Of a stretch of 64,000 nucleotides of DNA, positions 9,824 to 20,797 are shown piece after piece (the stretch's first letter is position 1; each line of letters begins with the position of its first letter). The position numbers and the translations under genes were made by a program. This DNA comes from Magnaporthiopsis rhizophila (Eukaryota; Ascomycota; Sordariomycetes; Magnaporthales; Magnaporthaceae): NCBI GenBank assembly GCA_003049465.1, contig PYSS01000008.1, forward strand, positions 248,001 through 312,000, written 5' to 3'. The notes beneath the pieces were generated by a model, which saw only the letters and a list, made by a program, of their open reading frames with translations, was not told the origin of the DNA and searched no databases.

Positions 9824-10987
9824 TCACATCTCGTGATCGGCGATGTGGCTGGCGTCGTGTAGATCGATGAGGTCGGTTGGTCCCTCAAGACCGTGAGGCA
9901 AGGGCGACAGCAAGCCCTCGCGGATGAGGTCATCGTCGACGGCCTGCCTGATCCTGGCCCTCCGCTCGACGGCCTCGACGGCGGCGGTGGCATCGCCGGC
10001 GTCGGCGTCGGCGTCGGCGTCGGACGGGTGGATGCCGGCGGCGCCCAGCAGGACGCGGAGCAGCGACGCGACGCCCGTGGGGCCGAGCTCGACGACGCGG
10101 CGGAAGACGCGGGCGTTGTCGACCTGGACGGCGAGCTGGTGGCCGCTTCGCTGCTGGCGCACGTCGAGCTCGGCGGCCTGGGCCATGTGCAGACGCGCGA
10201 GCAGGCCGGCGCGCCGCGCCTCGAGGTTGGCGATATGGGCCAGCGCGCTCGCCACCGCGTCGTCCTCGTCCACGTGCACGGCCACGGGCATGGAGCTGCC
10301 GGGCCGGAGCGACGCCGGCGTGGCGGCCGCCGTCGCGATGCCGCTGCCACCACCACCCACACCGCCGCCGCCGNCGCCACCACCACCACCACCACCCGGG
10401 GGTTCGACGCAGGTGAGCTGCTCGCTCAGCCGGGACATGGCCAGCTGGAGCTTGGCGTCGAGCGTCTTGTAGTCCTCCTGGAGCGCCGCCACGCGCGCCG
10501 CGGCGTCCTGGGCGTCGGTCGGCGAGGGGTAGGCGGATCGGGGCGGGTTCGTCAGCAGCGCGTTGGCGAGCGCGCGGACCTTTTGGCCGGTCGCGGCGGC
10601 GCGGGCCGGCGGCATGGACGGGTCTGCCAGCGGGGTGTTGCGCAGCACCAGCTTCTGGCTCGTGTTCCCGTTGATGCTGTGCTGCGTGCCCGAGTCTGGG
10701 CCGTGGGACCGGCGCATGCTGCTGACGGGGCGCTCGTAAGATGGCGGCGGCGGAGGGCCCGCGTCGTGCTGCCAGTCTTCGTGGCCCGGAAACTCGTCGT
10801 TGCAGCCGTGTTGGCCCACGAACTCGTCGAAATCGAAGCCGATGTCGTCGCCGTCGTCGTCGTCGCTGATGTGGAGGATCCTGGAGCTGCCCAGGTCTTC
10901 GTTGGCGGCAGTCAGAGACACCAGGCGACGTCGCTTCGTCAGGGAGCGCGAGAACTCTGCCGCATTTCGCTTCGATTGCAGACCATT
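9824..10987 (-). CDS. Hypothetical acidic/Gly-rich protein, 5' exon missing
   Basis: An unrecognised protein; the visible main exon encodes about 365-387 residues. The long frame has no ATG near its beginning (it opens with GTG at 10921). A likely acceptor (CTCTAAG) near 10987, with a CTGAC branch site upstream, extends the frame with a basic KRNAAEFSRSLTKRRRL segment, so at least one short 5' exon lies upstream and was not placed. Visible parts: an acidic patch (SDDDDGDDIGFDFDEF), a Pro run, a predicted coiled-coil stretch (VAALQEDYKTLDAKLQLAM), a Gly run of at least nine containing the ambiguous base at 10374, a second helical stretch, and a (DA)n repeat encoded by the GTCGGC array near 10000. 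No known domain was seen. Nuclear location is suggested only by the basic and acidic patches. Confidence 0.6.
   Translation of the reverse strand, partial: NGLQSKRNAAEFSRSLTKRRRLVSLTAANEDLGSSRILHISDDDDGDDIGFDFDEFVGQHGCNDEFPGHEDWQHDAGPPPPPSYERPVSSMRRSHGPDSGTQHSINGNTSQKLVLRNTPLADPSMPPARAAATGQKVRALANALLTNPPRSAYPSPTDAQDAAARVAALQEDYKTLDAKLQLAMSRLSEQLTCVEPPGGGGGGGXGGGGVGGGGSGIATAAATPASLRPGSSMPVAVHVDEDDAVASALAHIANLEARRAGLLARLHMAQAAELDVRQQRSGHQLAVQVDNARVFRRVVELGPTGVASLLRVLLGAAGIHPSDADADADAGDATAAVEAVERRARIRQAVDDDLIREGLLSPLPHGLEGPTDLIDLHDASHIADHEM
9997..10025. repeat. GTCGGC hexanucleotide array in coding sequence
   Basis: Four to five near-perfect copies of GTCGGC on the plus strand, encoding an Asp-Ala repeat in the minus-strand gene. 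Such arrays commonly vary in length between strains. Confidence 0.7.
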
Positions 10988-11099
10988 CTTAGAGATGGAG
11001 CGACGAAGTCAGCAACCGCCGCCCGCAGAAGCGCCGGGCGCAGCACCCACGCACCAGCAACAGACGCAGCGCCAGGAATGCAGATAGACGCTAGGGAAA

Positions 11100-11652
11100 C
11101 GTAAATACTGACAGTGGACTTTCTCATGGTTGGACTCGACGGATATGGGGATGTGAGCCCGTCTGCTATGTTGGAAATTGGCTCGGCCATCGTGTTGTCA
11201 GGCCCCTGTTTCCTGTTTCGGCAGCCTTCACCGCGGCTGGCGGCTGGGCTTCGCTGCTTGGACCAAGGGTTGGGTCGGCGGGGGCGCTCTATCGGGGCGG
11301 TCTGGCGGTGTGTGCTCGCTGTGTTTCTCCCAGCCACGGGCATCAAATTTCTGGACACCCGCTGGAGCGCCTGGTAATCCTAACTCCAGCTTGTATATCG
11401 CGGGGAATTTGGTTGGGCTGAGCTCTGAGCTTGGGAGTTGGGTTTGAAAACAAGCATCCAGATTTGGGTTACGCAACGCGTTCACAAACAAGCTTCCCAT
11501 GATTAGCAAAACAGCCGGCGGAGGAAAGGATCCGTGCCCCGCAACCGGCCAAGGACATTGTGTTGGCGCTTCCCATTCCCCCAAAAACACAAAACGAAAA
11601 CCCCTCGCAATAAAATCACGATTATTACCTCCCCGTCCATAATAACACCCAC
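11100..11652. other. Intergenic, no gene recognised
   Basis: Between the uncertain 5' end of the coiled-coil gene and the 3' end of the TDA3-like gene. It probably contains the missing first exon and promoter of the former. Several short frames occur on both strands but show no family resemblance. Confidence 0.3.
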
Positions 11653-13061
11653 TCATGCTTGCAGCTTGCTGATGTCGGCAGAGATCGCCTTGCCGTCATA
11701 CACCAGCTCCGACATCACCTTGCCCGTCCCAGGCCCCAGCGTGATTCCCCAACATGTGTGGCCCGAAGCGATGAAGAGGCCATGGTCGGATGAGCCGTCG
11801 ATCAGAGGGCCGTTGAAGGGTCCTCCAGGGAGGTAGCACTGCGAGATTCCCCCGTGGGGTTGCGTGTCAGACGGGCTCATTGCGCTCAATCCAGCCAAGC
11901 CATGAGGGAAAAAGGAGAACCTACCGCCTGCTCCTTTTCCACACTGGCGCCCTCGCCAAACATGGCCGGGCTCATGACGCGGGCCTGCTCGAGAAGAGGC
12001 GCCGTGTGTGCCCGATCACACGCCACATCGTCCGCCGTCTTCGGCAGTGGACGCGAGTCCGTGGCGCCACAGAGGTAGACAGTACCATCTCCGCGGCAAT
12101 ACACCTCAGGTCCTGCCGCCCGCGAGCTGCCATCGTCGGCCGTGTACTTCAGATCGGTGAAGAGGCAGTGCGCCGTTGGCGGCAACTTGGTGCGGACGAC
12201 AATGGAGTGCGCCCGCGATCCGTCGATCGACTTGCCTTTCTGCAGCAGCTCAGACGGGATGCGCGCGGACCAGTCTGGGAACCATGCGCGCAGCAGCGAA
12301 CCGGTCCACGGGCCAGCCGCCACGACGACGCGATCGCATTCTATAAGCTCTTGCTTCCCGTCCGACTTTCGCACGCGCAGCCCCTTGACCCTGCCGTCGC
12401 CGGTGCTGTCGAGAGCAATGGCCGTAGTGCTCAGACGCACGTCGACGCCATCCTGCCTTTGTGCTTCCTCCACAAGATACTCGACCAGGCATTTTGGTGT
12501 CACCTGACTGGTGCTGCCGCCACCTCCCAGTTTCTTGGCCGAGGCCACGATATCTCCGTTGAGCCAGTTTAATTCTTTGGGGCATTTTGAGGAGCCCTTG
12601 GTCTCCGTGTCAAGGTTCACCTGCAGGGTCTGTTCCAGGTCGAGGCCGGACCCGCCAGCTGTCAGTATCGCGCATGTCGACGAGCTTCGATATTATACAG
12701 GGTTGGAACCAAACGAGAGCAGGTTCCAAGTTCCAGCAACCAGTACCTCCACGTTGCGATACCCCCATCTTGCTACCCCTCCACCCTCCGTGGCGAGCTG
12801 TCGGTGGAGGTCGAAACTCAGCTTCGCCAGACTTGCTGTTGCCTCTCCGTGCCAGTCCTCCGCCAGGAATCCGCCAGCCTTGCCGCTCGCGCCGGGGGCG
12901 ACCTCACGGGATGCCTCCAACAGCGTCAACCTGGAGCGCTCCGCAACCCGTAATCGGGCCGGGTGCCGCGCTGAGAACAACAGTGTCGCCGCGCCGACTA
13001 TGCCGCCACCCACGATAACGGTGTGTCGGGGGAGCTGTGGGCCCGGGACGTGCGACGCCAT
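11653..13061 (-). CDS. TDA3: FAD-dependent oxidoreductase, TDA3-like (DAO family)
   Basis: A DAO-superfamily flavoprotein (PF01266) of about 398 residues. Exons on the minus strand: 13061-12747, 12620-11925, 11838-11653, all in phase. The N-terminus has the Rossmann dinucleotide motif VIVGGGIVGAAT (about residues 15-26), then PGASGKAGGFLA and WGYRNVE, which closely resemble yeast Tda3, a putative oxidoreductase linked to endosomal trafficking. The middle part shows the CDRVVVAAGPWTGSLL motif of DAO enzymes. The last exon starts CYLPGGPFNGPLI and ends with the FAD-contacting GHTCWGITLGPGTGKVMSEL. No signal peptide or membrane helix is seen. Substrate is unknown. It is divergent from the sirtuin at 13892, sharing about 830 bp. 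Confidence 0.85.
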
Positions 13062-13891
13062 CGTGTGGCCACAGAGGACTGGTGGTATCGCGCAGGTATA
13101 TTGAGGCTAAATGAGGTGAACTGCGCAATGTTCGCATTGGCAAGCCCTCGCTATGATAAGAAAGACTGGAAAGTGCAACGGCGAAATCCGACGCTGCCTG
13201 TCCCCCACGCCCCATCTCCCGAAGGCGGGGTCGGATTGACGTCAACCGCCCCTCACCGCTTTGAGGAGTAAATTTTTGATCAGGTGGTGAAATCGGGAGC
13301 CTTACTCTCGTCGTCTAGAGGACGCAGCCCTCCGGGTTCCCTGTGGAACAGTAGCGGGCGTCCTACGTACTGTAGGCTGAATACAATGTCTGCATGTGTA
13401 CAAGGATGGCATGTGGCGCGACGCGAGCAACATACAGGGTAGCAAAAGTTTCCCAAGTGCTGCCACCTCATGCTGGTAGGGTAGATCGAACCAATACCAG
13501 CACACAACAACAGCAGCCGAATCAACGGCACAGAGCATATTGAGGTCCCAGTCATCCAATAACGCCAGGACGCGGGGTTACACAGCATACAGAAATGGCA
13601 CTAAGAGGTTCGTCCTATGAACGTGCTGCCGCTATAGCAATAAGCGTCCCACGGGTGGGGGGAACGCCACCTTAAAGCCGGTGCAGGGTCCCATTGTTAT
13701 CGGTGCTATGAGCAAGATCTAGTGCCCACCCAAACTGCAGCTCCGCATGGAGACACACCACACCGCAACTTGTGCCTTGGCCGAAAAAAACAAAATAAAA
13801 AATAAAAAAAATTTGAGAGGGTAAAAAATAATAACTAAAAAGTCAACACCCCTGCTTGGTCGCGTGAGCCGAATCGGCCCCCGTTGCCGCC
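13062..13891. other. Divergent intergenic region, TDA3-like / sirtuin
   Basis: About 830 bp between two divergent starts, presumably containing both promoters. It ends with an A/T-rich run (13790-13850) just upstream of the sirtuin ATG. No gene or RNA is recognised. Confidence 0.4.
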
Positions 13892-15287
13892 ATGTTTAGC
13901 TTCTTCTCCTCTCTGCCAGGCACGGTCGACGAGCCGCAGAGGCTCGAGGCCCGGACGCTCGAAGCCCTCGCCGACCACATAAAGTCTGGTGATGTCAGGC
14001 GCATCACCGTCCTGACCGGCGCCGGTATCTCGACGGCCGCAGGAAGTATGACGCCTTATCAGTCCAGAGAACCCCCAACCACGTTGTACCTGGGTAGGTA
14101 CCTAGACCTAGTACTTACTCTGCTCCGCAGTTCCCGACTTCCGCTCCCCCGGTACCGGCCTCTACTCCAACCTCGCGCGCTTGAACCTACCCCACGCCGA
14201 GGCCGTGTTCGACATCCACTACTTCAGGGAGCATCCCGAGCCCTTCTACTATCTAGCCAAGGAGCTGTACCCGGGCAGGTTCCACCCCACCGTGTCGCAT
14301 GCCTTCATCGCGCTGCTCCACAAAAAGGGCCTCCTGCACGTGGACTTCACGCAGAACATCGACTGCCTCGGGCGCCTGGCCGGCGTGCCCGACGCCAAGA
14401 TCGTCGAGGCGCACGGCAGCTTCGCGACGCAACGCTGCATCGACTGCCGCGTCGAGTTCGACGATGAGCGCATGCAGAAGCACGTCGAGGACGGCGTCGT
14501 GCCGCGCTGTGACGGCTGCGGCGGCTTCGTCAAGCCCGACATCGTCTTCTTCGGCGAGCCGCTGCCGGCTTCGTTCCGCGAGAACGCCCACAAGGTCGTC
14601 ATGGCGGACCTGGTCATCATCATCGGCACCAGCCTGACCGTCTACCCGTTCGCCGGCCTCGCCGACATGGTGCCCGCGGGGGTCCCGCGCCTGCTGCTCA
14701 ACATGCAGCCCGTCCACCGCGTCGGCGACAGGTCCGACGACGTCGTCGAGCTCGGCCCCTGCGACGACGGCGTCCGCAGGCTCGCCGACCTGCTCGGCTG
14801 GCGCGACGAGCTCGAGGCCCTCTGGCGCTCCGTCGTCGGCGACCAGGAGGCCGACCGCCAGCTCGGCAAGACCGCCGATGGCCCGCCCGATCTGGATGAG
14901 GAGGTACGCAAGTTGACGGAGGGTGTCGAGAGTGGACTGGTGCTTACCGAGACGCGGGGTGCGGGGAAGGATGACGGTGAAAGCGAAAGCGAGCAGAAGG
15001 CCGAGGAAAAGACGCAGGAGGGGGACTCGGCGGAGAGCGTTTCGAAGAACGTCGACGAGGAGACCAGTGTCCTCCCCGAGGAGAGCGTTTCGAAGAAGGC
15101 CGACGAGGAGACCAGCGTCCCCTCGGAGGAGAGCGTTTCGAAGGACAAAGAGGAGTCCAGCGCCCTCTCGTCAGCTCCCAGGCCGGAAGGCAAGGCCGGC
15201 CAGTCGCTAAAGGAGGACGAGCCTCCTGCGAAAGAGGCGACGCCCACGCCGCCCAAGGACGCCGTCTCCAATGGCCCTTGCCCCTAG
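13892..15287 (+). CDS. HST2: NAD-dependent protein deacetylase, HST2-type sirtuin
   Basis: A class I sirtuin of 436 residues. Exons 13892-14045 and 14131-15287; the intron splits the NAD-binding motif GAGISTAAG / IPDFRSPGTGLYSNL and the frame closes exactly. Catalytic and NAD residues are in QNIDCL and in AHGSF (catalytic His). The structural zinc site is CIDC ... CDGC, followed by KPDIVFFGEPLP and GTSLTVYPF. These features and the compact N-terminus fit Hst2/SIRT2-type enzymes, which deacetylate histone H4K16 and other proteins and are mostly cytoplasmic with nuclear shuttling. After about residue 320 the core gives way to a long Glu/Ser/Lys-rich, low-complexity tail with three copies of an ESVSK-type repeat. 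Confidence 0.92.
15033..15150 (+). repeat. Three ~48-bp repeats in sirtuin tail
   Basis: GAGAGCGTTTCGAAG recurs at about 15034, 15082 and 15130, giving three EESVSK-type units of about 16 residues separated by acidic DEETS segments. Copy number could differ among strains. Confidence 0.7.
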
Positions 15288-16894
15288 TGTTTACGACGGG
15301 GCAAGCCAGTAGGTTTGTGGCAGTCGCCTGGCATGGCCTCTTTGTAATTCTAGAGATGATATCTGCCCAGGGACCTGAATGGGCTCTGGAATAATTCCAA
15401 ATCACGGTTCTGACCCATTGATCCAATAACCGTATATCCACGTGATGGGGCGGGCAAGGCTTTCGCTCCAGCTGATAAATGCATTCGCACAGGTACCTAC
15501 CTTTTGATCTCCCCCAAAGACGATCTCGAGGCCTTCGACGACCCGGACCTAGCTCCCGATGCCCATGGTTGGGCGCCAATCAACCCGCCTGACCCGCCTG
15601 ACGAGGAGCCGAGCAATCCGAGGCTGACTACGAGGGTGTAGAGTCGACCCCAAAGAAAACCAAGAGGAAACAGAAACCGGCGCGACCTTCGATGACGGGT
15701 TGATCACCGGGGACGAGGATTCAGACTCGGGTTGAGGCACCGAATCCTTTGCCAGGTCGGGTTTCGCCTAATTTTATCGACGAGCCAGGACCAACATGGA
15801 TCCGATTGTTGTCGCAGACAATAGGCTGGAATCTTCTTGGATGCGTTGCACTTCCCCAACAAGCCGACAACCAGATCAAATGGATGGAAAAGTAACGAAA
15901 AGAGTAGAAACAAAGCGATGTTAGTCACAAATACTAATATGACCGTCTTGGGCACATAAATGATCTTGGTATGAATGGGGCTGGCGTGAAACTGACGAGA
16001 TGTGCAAAGACTGAAATTTACGATGGCGACAGAAATAGTGATACCGAACAATTAATATGGAATAAATTTATACCAGATATGGATTGGTTAAAAGAAAGCA
16101 CACAAGCAGTACGATAATGCGTTTTATAAATGAATCCATTTCGTTTCATCTGTTCAAATCCGGAAAAAAAAAAGAAAAAAATAGATGAAAGCAATAGTTC
16201 ATTTTACCCTCATGCTGTCAACAGCCATGCTGCTGGCGACAATTTTTACACCAGGTTCGGCAAGGCACCTGTGCAGTAACTTCTGAGTCTTGAGGAGACA
16301 AGTACGAGAATATAAAAATTTATCCTCTCAGTCTTGTTAAATAGGCACCGGCAGTGCTTTTAATGTTGAGCTTGTACTGTCAACAACCTCGACGACGTCG
16401 GTGGCGCATAGAAATTGTAGAAATTCGCACACCCTGAACGCTATCTAAAAAAAAATAGGTAGCCATTTAAGAAAGCGCGTAAATAGGTTAGTGCTCGTCT
16501 ATAAAGATACCATTCGTGTTGTCAAAAGCAATCCCCGTTTCGTGGGATGGCCTGGCGCGATTGTGACAAAGACAGACCTACAGAAGTCGCTAGACCCAAG
16601 CACAGACCATGTTGACGTCGGTCGTTTGCCCAGGGTAAGCTCCGCCAGAACCAGGACTAGATTGATGGAACAGCCCAGTTCCAAGTCCCCACTTGAAGCT
16701 CTTTCAATTCCCACTCGACGCGTCGCGCGGCGCAAACACTCAACATCTACAACACCAAAAAACGCCAGGCGCATTTGACTTGGATATCCTTACGCCCCAA
16801 TATCCTTACGTACTGCTTGCGCCCCCACCATCCTTGACTGTGCGCCGGTAGGGATTTTGCTGTCTGTGCATCATTATCATCATCATCATTAAAC
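15288..16894. other. Intergenic, gene relic and AT-rich DNA
   Basis: No intact gene. 15508-15740 keeps coding-like composition (acidic Asp/Pro-rich, then Lys-rich, then acidic) spread over several frames with stops, as in a decayed gene end. 15880-16500 is AT-rich with poly-A and poly-T runs. 16860-16890 holds a TCATCATCAT microsatellite in the likely 5' leader of the next gene. Confidence 0.4.
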
Positions 16895-18223
16895 ATGGTG
16901 AAAACACCTGAAGCTGCGCCAGCCACTATGGGTAGGTAAAAAATTATAAAAGAAAATTTTGTCTTCTTTTGTTTGACAAACCACCCTGCCCACTTGGCTT
17001 GTACCTTGTTGCATGTCGCGTCCCTGCCCTCACGAGGCGTGAAAATGCTCTATACTGACCGATGTCCCGCGCCCCGCGCATCGCACGACAAAAAAGGCGC
17101 GCAGGATGACGCCCAGGCGGCGGAGGCGGCGGTGGCGACGGCGACGCCGGACTACGACGACGCCCTGGACAGCATCGTGGGCTGGAGCATCAACCGCAAA
17201 GACAGCACGGTGACGCTGACGACGAGGCGCTCGACCGACGACACGCAACGAGAGGTGCCCGAGGAGTGGATCCAGCGCGTCAACGAGAAGAAGGTGGTGG
17301 ACTACTGGGCGTCGTTCAACAAGCCGCGCGAGGTCACCGTCAAGTGCGCCACCTACCGTGTCTTCCGGATCCTCGATCACAAGCCGGGCAAGGTGCCCAA
17401 GCTGGCGATACACTGGATCGGCTACACGGCCAACTTCCAGGACGGCTCGGCCAGCTGGGAGCCGCTCGACGTCATACTCCGGTCCAGCGAGGCGCTCGTG
17501 CTCGAGTACCTGCACGTCCACGGCCTGACCAAACAGCTCACGCCTAAGAAGCGGGGTCTAAGCGCCGCCGTAGCGGCATCAGCAGCGGCCGGCAACACCA
17601 CATCCACATCCACAACCACAACCCCCGACGGACGCGGCCGTCGGGCTAGGACGAGCTCGCCGGGCAACGCGGCCGGGAAAGCAGTAGTAGCAGCAGCAGC
17701 AGCAGCACCGACAACAATAACAACACTAGTGACGGCGTCTAAGAAGCGGCGCTCCAACTCGGAGGCGCCGCTCGCCAAGCGCGCGCGCAAGAGCGCCGGT
17801 GCCGCAAACGGGAACCAGCTGTTGCTGCTGGGCACGGAAGGCGGCGCCGGCTCCGACGCCAACAGACTGGCGTTAGTGAAGGTCCCGTCGAAGAAGGGGA
17901 GGTCCGGCGTGGCATCCAAGGCCACCGCCATCGCCGCTGCAGCAGGAGCACCAGGGGCAGCAACAACAACGACAACAACAACAACAGCAGCAACAACAAA
18001 AACATCACCGCCGTCATCACCATCATCATCACACAGGGCGGTCGTGGCGACCTCATCGAGGCAACCGAAGACGGCGGCGCAGAACAACAGCGCCCTGTAC
18101 AGGCTAGACCTCAACATCAGCGGCGTGCCGCACAAGGACATCCAGCAGCTGCTCAAGCTCGCCACGGAGCTGACGGCGCAGGGGAGGTCGGTGTCGCTCA
18201 GCTCAAAGGTCACGCCGCTGTGA
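16895..18223 (+). CDS. Protein with two chromo-like domains
   Basis: About 407 residues. Proposed exons 16895-16931 (MVKTPEAAPATM) and 17037-18223; the donor GTAGGT is strong, the acceptor is chosen by phase and less certain. After a short basic/Ala-rich leader comes a first chromo-like unit (VGWSINRKDSTVTL ... EEWIQRV ... VVDYWASF), then a clearer chromodomain (YRVFRILDHK, LAIHWIGY, SASWEPLDV, ALVLEYLHVHG). The aromatic positions resemble a methyl-lysine cage. The remaining 240 residues are low-complexity and basic (PKKRG, KKRRSN, KRARK), as in DNA- or RNA-associated nuclear proteins, with CAG/AAC-type codon runs. A chromatin role is inferred from the domains. It is not a close HP1 copy, since the two units are adjacent and there is no clear shadow domain. 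Confidence 0.72.
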
Positions 18224-20573
18224 TGGGATGTTCGGTGGCGGCGACGACGACGACGACGAACGACGACGGGGGCTATGAATGAATTTTGGGGATGGTGGTT
18301 TGGGGTGGGTGGGGTCGACAAGATATCCATGGACGCCTGTCTTGGCTAGGTATTGTCTTTACTGCGATTTTTTTCTGGCGCCCACGTTTCTGGCCGGGCT
18401 CACCTTGGGGGAGCCAATGAAAATTTCTGTTCGGGACAGGTGGGGGTATTTTTTTTTTTTTTTTTCCTTGTCATGGGCTTCTTTAAACATAGTCCTGGTC
18501 TCTTTTCTTTTTTTTTTTCCTTTTCTTTTTCCCGTCACTTTATCATTACCTGGGGCATGCATGTTATCACTACCATAGCCCCTTTTCTCTTTCCCGTTGT
18601 TTCCTGCGCGCCCTTTCGTTGGCCGCACAGCTTCGAGGGACGGGACCTGTTATGTCTGTGTCATGTTTATTGCTGATGGCGCGAGTATTGGGAGCGATCT
18701 ATGCTGTAGAGTCGTGAACGGGGAGGCTGGGATCTCTTCAGGGATGGATACACACACATTGGATACGGTACACTATCAAATCTGGGCCGGCGCGGCAACC
18801 TCCGCCGTTCCTGCGGTAATCATATGCAACGGCGCGCGCAAATCTGGTTTCGTTTCGAGGGGATCTTATCACTCTCTCCTGCCGTTCAACCCGGGTTGTC
18901 GAACAATTCTAGGCCCCTTCGCTCGGGACAGCCGTTTTCCGCCCTCTGCGCCTCCTATGCTGCTTGTTCCAGCCCCCAGTTTTGGCGCCGCCACCACCTG
19001 CACCTGGTAGCCCAGTGTCCACTTTCCCGATCTGTCAGTTCTTGCGAGCTGGTGTCGCCCCCTCGCGTGTTGTCGTGTTTGCCCATGACTTGCGTGTGCA
19101 GGCGGTTTCCCGCGCGGGATGTTTCGTTCCCGGATCCCCTGGCCAGCCCCCCTCCTTAGGATTCCCGTCTGGGGTGGGACCCGCGAGCCTGTTTAGTGCC
19201 CTGCTCGAGCGTCAGCGGCAGCGGCGGGTGATTGATTCCATTTGCTGTGTTTCCCTAGCGGCACACGGTCCCCACACCAAGTCGGAGCGCGGCAGCACTG
19301 TGCGTGTATTATAACCCAACCCCTAGTCGCGCATCAAACACGGACCAGGGCTCGTCACGACAAACACACACACACATCACTCACGCTTTCTTCGCCTCGT
19401 TTTGGCACATCCCCGGCTGCGCTGGCGCTCCAGATCTTCGGATCGTCTTAGAGGGAGCAGCTATGAGCAAACAGAAATCGTTTCAATCCTCCTTGTCACC
19501 GCCCCATGCTTCTATTTGTCACAACTGGCGCCCGTCAACCGGACCTCTTGGACCGCGCGCGCGCCGACCTGTAACACATAGGGGCTGTCTTGCCTGCCTC
19601 ACTCGGGCGGTAAAGACCGGACGAGCTTGCCGCGACTTGAATACGACGGCGCTAAGCCCGACGACGGGCTTGGCCTGCAAACACACGGTCCTCGCGTCCG
19701 GAAGCGTCTTGGGTAGTACTGACAGCAAACCGTTCGGCAGTGCGGTGACATGGTGCGACGGATTAGGACGCAACATGTCATGTATGCGATCTCGTCGCCG
19801 TGGAGTTGCTGTCAGTGCCGGTCAATATTGACTTGTAACGTGTAATGTCACACTCCCGGACGCTGCACACCGAGATCAGCCCTTGATGTTGGCCATCAAT
19901 CTTTGTGTGTTCCCTGTCGGCAGGATCTACGCACGGGCGGCATCGAGGCAAACCTAACGTCGCGCAAGACGGTGCACGGATCCCCTGCGGCTACACGACC
20001 ATGCATCCGGCAGGCACCGCCACACCCAGCACCCAGCATGACAGTCAGGGGTGCCACTGAGGTTATCGTGGATAGCATCGTTTCCGCCCCCTCGAGAGCG
20101 GGGCTCCCCGTTTTTTTATGCGTGCGGCTCTTGATGAAGCGTGAGATGCGATTGGCTCGCGGGAATTTAGTGCCCGATAGGTGCCATCAACCTCCTCCAC
20201 AAACAATCGAGGGCCCTTGTTTGGTGATCGCCTCAGGGTTCCCAAGGGGATCGAGAGCGTGTGGGCGCTCTTCCCGCTGTGATCTCTCTCCATCGACGAT
20301 GCGATAGGCTGACCAGAGTGGGTAGGACCCTCTCCCAAGGGCTGCCTCTCGACTCTTGGGCCGCTGCTTGGCCTGCCGAACTCCCGGCTCCGCTAGGGGC
20401 GGGGGCGGCTGTGAGGTTTGCGGGTTCGTGATGTTCAGTTTGGGTCGGCCCCCTTGGAACGCCTGCAGGACGGAAGCGCGGGAGGCACGAATTCGTCGTC
20501 TGGTCTCTGGGCACACGCCAAACTTGGCTGGCGAAGTCCTCGCTTGCTGAGCATCTTGCCCAGTTCTTGATGG
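18224..20573. other. Long gene-poor stretch upstream of Egh16-like gene
   Basis: About 2.35 kb without a supported gene. It begins with T-rich runs (18440-18540) likely belonging to the 3' end of the chromo-domain gene. The remainder is mixed in composition with many short frames on both strands, none of which resembles a family. It probably includes an extended regulatory region for the strongly promoter-equipped Egh16-like gene. Confidence 0.4.
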
Positions 20574-20797
20574 ATATATAAGGACTGGTTCTGACGCCCT
20601 CAAGTCCATCAAATTTTCTTATCCTCATCACCAGCCATCACAACCACTTCATTCATCCTCTTCCCTTCTTCATCACCAGGACTGGTTTCCGCCTCCTTTT
20701 TCTAATCCATTTTACACATACTTCTCCGCGGCCCGGTGCCTTTTCCTACAGCCACGACTTTTCTAGTCTAACTCCATCCTCACAACTCTTCATCAAA
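20573..20797 (+). promoter_or_regulatory. Core promoter and CT/CA-rich leader of Egh16-like gene
   Basis: A TATA box (GATATATAAGG, 20573-20583) is followed by about 200 bases rich in CA and CT (TCATCACCAGCCATCACAACC, CTTCATCATT-type blocks) and a purine-preceded start (TCATCAAAATG). This layout is typical of highly expressed fungal genes. The exact transcription start is not known. Confidence 0.7.

Noticed and set aside
9893..11104. 403-residue plus-strand frame
   Set aside because: Antisense of the coiled-coil gene; repetitive Gly/Arg/Val composition follows from its repeats.
17422..18330. 302-residue minus-strand frame with hydrophobic runs
   Set aside because: Antisense of the CAG/AAC-rich part of the chromo-domain gene; Val/Leu/Ala runs are the complement of those repeats.
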